Below, piece by piece: positions 8,097-15,367 of a stretch of 64,000 bases of DNA (its first letter is position 1; the number at the start of each line of letters is the position of its first letter). This DNA is from Ruegeria arenilitoris (GTDB taxonomy: Bacteria > Pseudomonadota > Alphaproteobacteria > Rhodobacterales > Rhodobacteraceae). The translations under genes were made by a program, and so were the position numbers. Location of the stretch: NCBI RefSeq assembly GCF_042675705.1, contig NZ_JBHTJJ010000002.1; one strand, written 5' to 3'. The notes below the pieces were generated by a model. That model was not told where the DNA came from. It searched no databases and saw only the letters and a list, made by a program, of their open reading frames with translations.

Positions 8097-8390
8097 GTGC
8101 GCCTAATTTTTTTGCACTGCAGCGTCAAATTATGCTGCGTTGCAGAATTTTCGCCTGATGGCCGTCAATTTTGGATGACTCATCTGCTCACCGGTGCGTT
8201 TATCAGGACAACGGCAGGCAACGTCGCCCACCGTAGGAATTCGCCCGATGTCTTGGGCAAAACTTCTGAGCAAAGCCGCTCGACCAACCGCCTTCTCCTT
8301 CCGGCGGTGTGTGTCGGCGGCTTTTTTTTGGCCCGAACGTTGCTCGGGTCGCCACCCAGCCCGGTTTGGGCCGGACCGAAAGGAACAAAG
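8097..8390 (+). promoter_or_regulatory. nas leader RNA, probable NasT target
   Basis: This 294-base gap between nasS and nrtA carries no gene, although the reading frame of nrtA happens to stay open through it. It contains an 8-bp inverted repeat (8117-8124 with 8138-8145, one G-T pair) and a small hairpin GGC-AACGTC-GCC (8217-8228). The six-base loop of that hairpin has A at position 1 and G at position 4, as ANTAR proteins prefer. A second stem, GCCC/GGGC (8243-8246 with 8255-8258), follows, then a strong terminator. The arrangement matches the two-hairpin plus terminator antitermination leaders used by NasT. The second hairpin does not fit the loop consensus well. Confidence 0.65.
8272..8329 (+). 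terminator. Leader terminator upstream of nrtA
   Basis: AAAGCCGCTCGAC (8272-8284) pairs with GTCGGCGGCTTT (8313-8324) with one bulge. An inner CCGCC/GGCGG stem (8288-8292 with 8303-8307) lies inside it. Eight T residues follow at 8322-8329. Sitting 60 bases before the nrtA start, it would block the whole transport and reductase operon unless NasT intervenes. Confidence 0.8.
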
Positions 8391-9758
8391 ATGAAAAAAC
8401 TCATTCTGAGTCTTGTTGCGACGACAGCCCTTGTTGCGCCGGCCACCGCAGAAATGCTGGAGCTGGAAAAGGACGAACTGACCTTCGGCTTCATCAAGCT
8501 GACCGACATGGCGCCGCTGGCCGTGGCCTATGAGCAGGGGTATTTCCTGGACGAAGGCCTGTTCGTGACGCTCGAGGCGCAGGCCAACTGGAAGGTTCTG
8601 CTGGACGGCGTGATCGGCGGCCAGCTGGACGGTGCGCATATGCTGGCCGGTCAACCGCTGGCGGCGACCATTGGTTATGGAACCGAGGCGCATATCATCA
8701 CGCCCTTCTCGATGGACCTGAACGGCAACGGCATCACGGTATCGAACGAGGTCTGGGCGGAGATGAAACCCAACATCCCGGTGATGGACGACGGCCGCCC
8801 GCAGCACCCGATCAGCGCCGAGGCGCTGGCTCCGGTGGTCGAGAAGTACAGGGCCGAGGGCAAGCCCTTCAACATGGGCATGGTGTTTCCGGTTTCGACC
8901 CACAATTACGAGCTGCGCTACTGGCTGGCCGCCGGGGGTCTGAACCCGGGCTATTACAGCCCCGAAAACGTGACCGGCCAGATCGGCGCCGACGTGTTCC
9001 TGTCGGTCACCCCGCCGCCGCAGATGCCGGCCACGCTCGAGGCTGGCACGATCCATGGCTATTGCGTGGGCGAGCCGTGGAACCAGCAGGCGGTGTTCAA
9101 GGGCATCGGCGTTCCGGTCATCACCGACTACGAGCTGTGGAAGAACAACCCTGAAAAGGTATTCGGCATCACCGCCGAATTCGCCGAGGAATACCCGAAC
9201 ACGACCTTGGCCGTGACCAAGGCGCTGATCCGCGCGGCGATGTGGCTGGATGAGAACGACAACGCCAACCGTCCCGAGGCGGTCGAGATCCTCAGCCGCC
9301 CGGAATATGTGGGGGCCGATTACGAGGTGATCGCCAACTCGATGACCGGCACGTTCGAATACGAAAAGGGCGACAAGCGCGAGGTGCCCGATTTCAACGT
9401 GTTCTTCCGCTACAACGCGACCTATCCATTCTATTCCGACGCGGTCTGGTACCTGACCCAGATGCGCCGCTGGGGGCAGATCCCCGAAGCCAAGGCAGAC
9501 AGCTGGTATGACGAGGTCGCCAAGTCGGTCTACAAGCCCGAGATCTATCTGCAGGCCGCGCGCCTTCTGGTCGAGGAAGGCCTGGCGGACGAGGCCGACT
9601 TTCCCTGGGACAGCGACGGCTACAAGGCACCCACCCCGGCCGAGGACATCATCGACGGCATTCCCTTCGATGGCCGCGCGCCGAACGCCTATCTCGAAAG
9701 CCTACCGATCGGCCTGAAGGGCGACCAGAAGGTCGTCGGGACCGAAGTTCAAGGCTGA
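8391..9758 (+). CDS. nrtA: Nitrate ABC transporter substrate-binding protein NrtA
   Basis: A 455-residue periplasmic nitrate-binding protein. Residues 1-20 form a signal peptide (MKKLILSLVATTALVAPATA). The mature part belongs to the NrtA/CmpA family, with GYCVGEPWNQQ and the FP-V-STHNYELRYWLAAGG segment. The ATG at 8391 has AAAGGA 7 bases upstream; the longer open frame back to 8097 runs through the leader terminator and is not coding. It delivers nitrate, and possibly nitrite, to NrtB-NrtCD in the inner membrane. A 10-bp hairpin directly after the gene may favour accumulation of its mRNA. Confidence 0.92.
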   Translation: MKKLILSLVATTALVAPATAEMLELEKDELTFGFIKLTDMAPLAVAYEQGYFLDEGLFVTLEAQANWKVLLDGVIGGQLDGAHMLAGQPLAATIGYGTEAHIITPFSMDLNGNGITVSNEVWAEMKPNIPVMDDGRPQHPISAEALAPVVEKYRAEGKPFNMGMVFPVSTHNYELRYWLAAGGLNPGYYSPENVTGQIGADVFLSVTPPPQMPATLEAGTIHGYCVGEPWNQQAVFKGIGVPVITDYELWKNNPEKVFGITAEFAEEYPNTTLAVTKALIRAAMWLDENDNANRPEAVEILSRPEYVGADYEVIANSMTGTFEYEKGDKREVPDFNVFFRYNATYPFYSDAVWYLTQMRRWGQIPEAKADSWYDEVAKSVYKPEIYLQAARLLVEEGLADEADFPWDSDGYKAPTPAEDIIDGIPFDGRAPNAYLESLPIGLKGDQKVVGTEVQG

Positions 9759-9767
9759 CCCCGAACC

Positions 9768-9795
9768 GCCCTGCCCGGCTGCGGTCGGGCAGGGC
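9768..9795 (+). other. Intercistronic hairpin between nrtA and nrtB
   Basis: GCCCTGCCCG (9768-9777) pairs perfectly with CGGGCAGGGC (9786-9795) across an 8-base loop. No T run follows, so it is more likely an mRNA-stabilising or partial-attenuation element than a full terminator. Hairpins after a binding-protein gene often set its excess over the permease. Confidence 0.75.
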
Positions 9796-9830
9796 CCCTG
9801 AAACGCCCCGCCATCGCAAGGACGCATCAG

Positions 9831-10913
9831 ATGACAACGGTCGATCCGGAATTCAACGCAGACGCCGCACGGGACGCGCGCCGCGCCCGTCTTTTCACCC
9901 GCATCAACGCCGCCGACAAATGGTTCCAGGTGCTAGGCCTCAGCTGGGCCACCCCGGTCCTGAAGGCCGCCGCCGGCGACAATCCCCGCGCCCAGATGGC
10001 CGAGATCTGGCGGCTGCTGATCGTGCCGATCCTGTCGATCTGCGCCTTTTTGCTGCTGTGGGCGACGCTGGCGCCCAAGGTGCAGACCTCGCTTGGGGCG
10101 GTGCCCGGCCCGGCGCAGGTCTGGGAGGAAATGGTCAACCTGAATCAGGACGCTCAGGCCAAGGCCGCCAAACGCGCCAAGTTCGAGGCGATGGTCGAAA
10201 AGCGGAACCAGAAGCTGATCGAGGCCGGTCGCGCGGACGAGGTCAAGCAGGTCGCCTATACCGGCGCGCCGTCCTACTACCAACAGATCTGGACCTCGAT
10301 CAAAACCGTGTTCTTCGGATTCCTGATCGCCACGGTCGTGGCGGTGCCGCTGGGCATCGCGGCTGGTCTGTCGCCCACCGCAAACGCGGCGCTGAACCCG
10401 TTGATCCAGGTGTTCAAGCCGGTCTCGCCACTGGCCTGGCTGCCGATCGTGACGATGATCGTCTCGGCCGTCTATGTCACCAATGACGGCTTATTCGCGA
10501 AATCCTTCCTGATTTCGGCCATCACGGTGACGCTTTGTTCGCTGTGGCCCACGCTGATCAACACCTCGTTGGGCGTGGCCTCGATCGACAAGGATCTGGT
10601 GAACGTGTCCAAGGTTCTGAAGATGAACACCTGGACCAAGATCACCAAGCTGGTGCTGCCCTCGGCGCTGCCGCTGATCTTCACCGGTTTGCGCCTGTCG
10701 CTGGGCGTGGGCTGGATGGTCCTGATCGCGGCCGAGATGCTGGCGCAGAACCCGGGCCTGGGCAAATTCGTCTGGGACGAGTTCCAGAATGGCTCGTCCA
10801 GCTCGCTGGCCCGGATCATGGTTGCGGTTTTCACCATCGGCATCATCGGTTTCCTGCTGGACCGGGTGATGTACGCGCTGCAGTCCCTGTTTACCTTTAC
10901 CAACAACCGGTGA
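9831..10913 (+). CDS. nrtB: Nitrate ABC transporter permease NrtB
   Basis: A 360-residue inner-membrane permease. One hydrophobic segment lies near residues 60-80 (IVPILSICAFLLLWATLAPK), followed by a hydrophilic stretch (about 100-150). The BPD_transp_1 permease domain occupies roughly 155-355 (FFGFLIATVVAVPLGIAAG, then the EAA-like loop). The extended N-terminus is usual for NrtB-type proteins of this group. AAGGA precedes the ATG. It forms the channel for nitrate with the fused ATPase encoded 5 bases downstream. Confidence 0.9.
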   Translation: MTTVDPEFNADAARDARRARLFTRINAADKWFQVLGLSWATPVLKAAAGDNPRAQMAEIWRLLIVPILSICAFLLLWATLAPKVQTSLGAVPGPAQVWEEMVNLNQDAQAKAAKRAKFEAMVEKRNQKLIEAGRADEVKQVAYTGAPSYYQQIWTSIKTVFFGFLIATVVAVPLGIAAGLSPTANAALNPLIQVFKPVSPLAWLPIVTMIVSAVYVTNDGLFAKSFLISAITVTLCSLWPTLINTSLGVASIDKDLVNVSKVLKMNTWTKITKLVLPSALPLIFTGLRLSLGVGWMVLIAAEMLAQNPGLGKFVWDEFQNGSSSSLARIMVAVFTIGIIGFLLDRVMYALQSLFTFTNNR

Positions 10914-10918
10914 GCGTG

Positions 10919-12598
10919 ATGAGCATCCTCAGCTTCGAAAACGTCTCGAAATCCTTCGGCGAAGGCACCGGGCGCACCGACGTTCTGAACGGCATCGACT
11001 TGCAGGTGCAGGAGGGCGAGTTCCTGGTGATCCTGGGCTTTTCCGGCACTGGCAAGACCACGCTGATCAACCTGATGGCCGGGCTGGACATGCCCAGCCG
11101 CGGGCAGGTCACCTTCAAGGGTGCGCCGATCAAGGGGCCGGGGCCGGAACGCGGCGTGATCTTTCAGAACTACTCGCTGATGCCGTGGCTGACGGTCAGC
11201 GGCAATGTCGGGCTGGCGGTCGATACGGTCTTTCCGGGCCTGCCCAAGGCCGAGAAGGCCGCGAAAGTGGCCCATTACGTCAAGATGGTCGGCCTCAGCC
11301 ACGCCGCGGCGCGCCGGCCGGCCGAATTGTCGGGAGGGATGCGCCAGCGGGTCAACGTGGCGCGGGCGCTGGCCATGAACCCCGAGGTCTTGTTGCTGGA
11401 CGAACCGCTGTCAGCGCTGGACGCCCTTACTCGCGCCAACCTGGCCGACGAGATCGAGCGCATCTGGGAAGCCGACCGCAAAACCTGCGTGCTGATCACC
11501 AATGACGTGGACGAGGCGATCATCCTGGCCGACCGGATCATCGCCCTGAACCCCGACGGCACGCTGGGGCAGGAGTTCCTCGTCTCGATCCCGCGCCCGC
11601 GCGACCGGGCGGCGATGAACACCGATGAAACCTTCAAGCGCCTGCGCGCCGAGGTCACCAAATACCTGATGGATGTGGGGATCGAGGCCAAGGTCGAAGG
11701 CACTCGCATCCTGCCCGAGGTCACGCCGATCCACGGCGTGCCCGCCGCCGTGACCGAGGCGCAGAAGGGCATGATCGACAGCCGGTTCCTGGATTTCTCG
11801 CAACTGCACAAGGTATATCCCACGCCCAAGGGGCCGCTGACCGTGGTCGAGGATTTCGACCTGAAGATCGACAAGGGCGAGTTCATCTCGCTGATCGGCC
11901 ATTCGGGCTGTGGCAAATCCACGGTGCTGACCATGGCGGCGGGGCTGAACGAGATTTCCAAAGGCGCGATCAAGCTGGATGGCCGCCACGTCGAAGGTGC
12001 CGACCCGGAACGCGCGGTGGTGTTCCAGTCGCCCAACCTGTTCCCGTGGCTGTCCGCGAAAGAGAACGTGGCGATCGGGGTCGACAAGGTCTATCCGAAC
12101 GCCAGCCAGGCCGAGCGGCAGGACGTGGTGGAATATTACCTGGAACGCGTCGGCCTGGCCGATGCGATGGACAAGCAGGCCAGCGACCTGTCGAACGGCA
12201 TGAGACAGCGCGTCGGCATCGCCCGGGCCTTTGCCCTGTCGCCCAAGCTGCTGTTGCTGGATGAGCCTTTCGGGATGCTCGACAGCCTGACCCGCTGGGA
12301 GCTGCAGGAGGTTCTGATGGAGGTCTGGTCGCGCACCAAGGTCACCGCGATCTGCGTCACCCATGACGTGGACGAGGCGATCCTGCTGGCCGACCGGGTG
12401 GTGATGATGACCAACGGCCCGCAGGCCACGATCGGCAAGATCACCCGCGTGGACCTGCCCCGCCCGCGCACCCGCAAGGCGTTGCTCGAACATCCCGACT
12501 ATTACGCCTACCGGCAGGAAGTGCTGGATTTCCTCGAAGAATACGAACACGGCGCCAAGCCGAAATCGCCCGCCCCCAAGGCCATTGCAGCGGAGTGA
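10919..12598 (+). CDS. Fused double-ATPase nitrate transporter subunit (NrtC-NrtD type)
   Basis: A 559-residue protein with two complete ABC ATPase domains in tandem. Domain 1 has Walker A GFSGTGKTT at residues 40-48, signature LSGGMRQRV and Walker B LLLDEPLSALD. Domain 2 has Walker A GHSGCGKST at about 327-335, signature LSNGMRQRV and LLLDEPFGMLD. In cyanobacteria NrtC and NrtD are separate proteins and NrtC carries a solute-binding domain instead; here both ATPases are joined with no such domain. The second signature has N in place of the usual second G. The start is ATG 10919, 5 bases after nrtB; the frame is open further upstream only as an overlap with nrtB. Confidence 0.9.
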   Translation: MSILSFENVSKSFGEGTGRTDVLNGIDLQVQEGEFLVILGFSGTGKTTLINLMAGLDMPSRGQVTFKGAPIKGPGPERGVIFQNYSLMPWLTVSGNVGLAVDTVFPGLPKAEKAAKVAHYVKMVGLSHAAARRPAELSGGMRQRVNVARALAMNPEVLLLDEPLSALDALTRANLADEIERIWEADRKTCVLITNDVDEAIILADRIIALNPDGTLGQEFLVSIPRPRDRAAMNTDETFKRLRAEVTKYLMDVGIEAKVEGTRILPEVTPIHGVPAAVTEAQKGMIDSRFLDFSQLHKVYPTPKGPLTVVEDFDLKIDKGEFISLIGHSGCGKSTVLTMAAGLNEISKGAIKLDGRHVEGADPERAVVFQSPNLFPWLSAKENVAIGVDKVYPNASQAERQDVVEYYLERVGLADAMDKQASDLSNGMRQRVGIARAFALSPKLLLLDEPFGMLDSLTRWELQEVLMEVWSRTKVTAICVTHDVDEAILLADRVVMMTNGPQATIGKITRVDLPRPRTRKALLEHPDYYAYRQEVLDFLEEYEHGAKPKSPAPKAIAAE

Positions 12599-12602
12599 CC
12601 CC

Positions 12603-15038
12603 ATGAAACAGAAACTTGTCGTGATCGGTGCCGGGATGGCGTCGGGCCGCGTGCTTGAACATCTTACCGAGACCGCGCCGGATGCGTTCGACATCACCCT
12701 GTTCAACGCCGAACCGCGCGGAAACTACAACCGCATCATGCTCAGCCCGGTTCTTTCGGGCGATAAGACCTATGAGGACATCGTCACCCATGACGGCGAC
12801 TGGTACGCGCAGCGGGGCATCGCCTGCCGCTTTGGCGAGCATGTGGTGAGGATCGACCGCGAGATGAAGGTGGTCGAGGGCGAAAACGGCCATGTTCCCT
12901 ATGACAAGCTGCTGATCGCCACCGGCTCGGCCCCGTTCATAATTCCGGTTCCGGGCAAGGATCTGCCCGGCGTCATCACCTATCGCGATCTGGACGATAC
13001 CAACGCGATGATTGACGCGGCCGCCAAGGGTGGCAACGCGGTGGTTATCGGCGGCGGGCTTCTGGGGCTCGAGGCCGCGGCAGGGCTGGCCGAGCGCGGC
13101 ATGACCGTCACCGTGGTGCACCTGATGGGCCACCTGATGGAACGACAGCTGGACGAGGCCGCCGGATACCTGCTGCGCAAGGATCTGGAACGCCGTGGGA
13201 TTACCGTGCGGACCCAGGCCTCGACCAAGGCCATTCTGGGCGAGGGTCGCGCCGAGGCGGTGCTGCTGGAAAGCGGCGAAACGCTGCCCGCCGATCTGGT
13301 GGTGATGGCCGTCGGCATCCGCCCCGAAACCCGACTGGCCACCGATGCCGGGCTGGACGTGGCCCGCGGGATCGAGGTGAACGCGCAGATGCAGAGCTCG
13401 GACCCGGATGTGCTGGCCGTGGGCGAATGCGTCGAATTCGACGGCCACCTGTTCGGTCTGGTCGCGCCGCTTTACGATCAGGCCAAGGTCGCGGCCAATA
13501 CCCTGCTTGGCCAGCCGGATGCCTTCGTGGTCAAGGAACTGGCCACCAAGCTGAAGGTCACCGGCTGCGACCTGTTCAGCGCCGGAGACTTCGCTGAGGG
13601 CGAAGGACGCGAGGATATCGTGTTCCGCGACCCGGCGCGCGGGGTCTACAAGCGGCTGGTGATCGAAGACGACCGCCTGATCGGCGCGGTCATGTATGGC
13701 GACACCGCCGATGGCAGCTGGTTCTTCGGCCTGATCAAGGACGGCACCGACATCGACGAGATGCGCGACACGCTGATCTTTGGCCCGGCCTATCAGGGGG
13801 GCGACACCGCGGACCCTCTGTCAGCCGTTGCAGCATTGCCGCCTGAGGCGGAGATTTGCGGCTGCAACGGCGTATGCAAGGGCACCATCGTCGAGGCGAT
13901 CGCCGCCGGGGCCACCGATCTGGCCGCCGTGCGCGCCGGCACCAAGGCCAGCGCATCCTGCGGGACGTGCACGGGTCTGGTCGAACAGGTCTTGCAGGTC
14001 ACGCTCGGCGATGAGTTCCAGATGCCGGCGGCGCAACCGATCTGCGGGTGCACCGACCTGACCCATGAGGACGTGCGCCGCTTGATCAAGGCGCAAGAGT
14101 TGAAAAGCCAGGCCGCCGTCTGGCAGGAGCTGGGCTGGAAAACGCCCAATGGCTGCCATGTCTGCCGGCCGGCGATCAACTACTACCTGCTGGCCGACTG
14201 GCCGCTGGAATACCAGGACGACCCGCAAAGCCGGTTCGTCAACGAACGCAAACACGCCAACATCCAGAAGGACGGCACCTTCAGCGTTGTGCCCCGCATG
14301 TGGGGCGGCATCACCAACCCGGCCGAGCTGCGCGCCATCGCCGACGCGGCCGAGAAATACGACGTGCCCACCGTCAAGGTCACCGGCGGTCAGCGCATCG
14401 ACCTGCTGGGCGTCAAGGGCGAGGACCTGCCCGCGATCTGGGCCGATCTGAACAAGGCCGGCCTGGTCTCGGGGCACGCTTATTCCAAGGGTCTGCGCAC
14501 GGTCAAGACCTGTGTCGGCACCGATCACTGCCGCTTCGGAACCCAGGACAGCACCGGCCTTGGCATCAAGCTGGAACAGATCCTGTGGGGGTCGTGGACA
14601 CCGCACAAGCTCAAGCTGGCGGTCTCGGGTTGCCCCCGCAACTGTGCCGAGGCGACCTGCAAGGATATCGGTGTGGTCTGCGTGGACTCGGGCTATCAGA
14701 TCGGCATCGGCGGGGCGGCCGGGATGGACGTCAAGGAAACCGAGCTGCTGTGCCAGGTCCCGACCGAGGACGAGACGATCGAGGTTGTGATGGCCGTCAC
14801 CCAGGCCTATCGCGAGGGCGGCAAGTATCTGGACCGGTTGTACAAATGGCTGGCCAAGGTCGGCATGGACTGGGTCAGGGCCAATGTGGTCGACGACCTC
14901 GAAAACCGGCGGGCATTGGTCGAGCGGTTCGAACTGTCGCAGAGCATCTATCGCAAGGATCCCTGGGCCGAGCATGTGCGCGATAAGGCGCCGAGCTATG
15001 CCCCAATTGCAGATTTCACCCTGGAGGCCGCGGAATGA
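12603..15038 (+). CDS. nirB: Assimilatory nitrite reductase [NAD(P)H] large subunit
   Basis: An 811-residue cytoplasmic flavoprotein that reduces nitrite to ammonium. An FAD/NAD(P)H domain covers about residues 1-320 (VIGAGMASGR, IGGGLLGLEAA). Two BFD-like [2Fe-2S] segments follow (CGCNGVCKG near 420; CGCTDLTHED with CHVCRP near 480-520). The C-terminal half holds the siroheme and [4Fe-4S] sites: CVGTDHCRFG and GCPRNCAEA supply the four cysteines. The ATG at 12603 lies 4 bases after the ATPase stop. It overlaps nirD by ATGA. Siroheme synthesis genes are not in the window. Confidence 0.95.
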   Translation: MKQKLVVIGAGMASGRVLEHLTETAPDAFDITLFNAEPRGNYNRIMLSPVLSGDKTYEDIVTHDGDWYAQRGIACRFGEHVVRIDREMKVVEGENGHVPYDKLLIATGSAPFIIPVPGKDLPGVITYRDLDDTNAMIDAAAKGGNAVVIGGGLLGLEAAAGLAERGMTVTVVHLMGHLMERQLDEAAGYLLRKDLERRGITVRTQASTKAILGEGRAEAVLLESGETLPADLVVMAVGIRPETRLATDAGLDVARGIEVNAQMQSSDPDVLAVGECVEFDGHLFGLVAPLYDQAKVAANTLLGQPDAFVVKELATKLKVTGCDLFSAGDFAEGEGREDIVFRDPARGVYKRLVIEDDRLIGAVMYGDTADGSWFFGLIKDGTDIDEMRDTLIFGPAYQGGDTADPLSAVAALPPEAEICGCNGVCKGTIVEAIAAGATDLAAVRAGTKASASCGTCTGLVEQVLQVTLGDEFQMPAAQPICGCTDLTHEDVRRLIKAQELKSQAAVWQELGWKTPNGCHVCRPAINYYLLADWPLEYQDDPQSRFVNERKHANIQKDGTFSVVPRMWGGITNPAELRAIADAAEKYDVPTVKVTGGQRIDLLGVKGEDLPAIWADLNKAGLVSGHAYSKGLRTVKTCVGTDHCRFGTQDSTGLGIKLEQILWGSWTPHKLKLAVSGCPRNCAEATCKDIGVVCVDSGYQIGIGGAAGMDVKETELLCQVPTEDETIEVVMAVTQAYREGGKYLDRLYKWLAKVGMDWVRANVVDDLENRRALVERFELSQSIYRKDPWAEHVRDKAPSYAPIADFTLEAAE

Positions 15039-15367
15039 GCTGGATCGACATCGGACATATCGACGACGTGCCGCTGCGGGGCGCCCGTCTGGTGAAAACC
15101 CGACTTGGCTGCATCGCCATCTTCCGAACGGCCGAGGCCGAACTGTTCGCGGCCAGCAATGCCTGCCCCCACAAGGGCGGCCCCCTGTCCGAAGGCATCG
15201 TGCATGGCCAGTCGGTGACCTGCCCGCTGCACAACTGGGTGTTCGACCTGAATACGGGTGAGGCCCAAGGCGCGGACGAAGGCCGGATCACCACCTATCC
15301 GGTTCGGCTGGAGGGCGGGCGTATCCTGCTGGACGCCCGCGCCGTCACCGAGCGGAGCGCCGCGTGA
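15035..15367 (+). CDS. nirD: Nitrite reductase small subunit with Rieske site
   Basis: A 110-residue Rieske-fold small subunit of the NADH nitrite reductase. Unlike the Escherichia coli NirD, which has lost the cluster ligands, this one keeps both pairs: C-P-H (ACPHKGG) and C-P-L-H (CPLHNWVFDL). It may therefore bind a genuine [2Fe-2S] cluster and take part in electron transfer. ATGA coupling to nirB and a 1-4 base overlap with nasA place it inside the operon. Confidence 0.93.
   Translation: MSWIDIGHIDDVPLRGARLVKTRLGCIAIFRTAEAELFAASNACPHKGGPLSEGIVHGQSVTCPLHNWVFDLNTGEAQGADEGRITTYPVRLEGGRILLDARAVTERSAA

Noticed and set aside
8097..8390. N-terminal extension of NrtA through the leader
   Set aside because: The frame is open but runs through a T8 terminator. 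A signal peptide with a good ribosome binding site starts at 8391.
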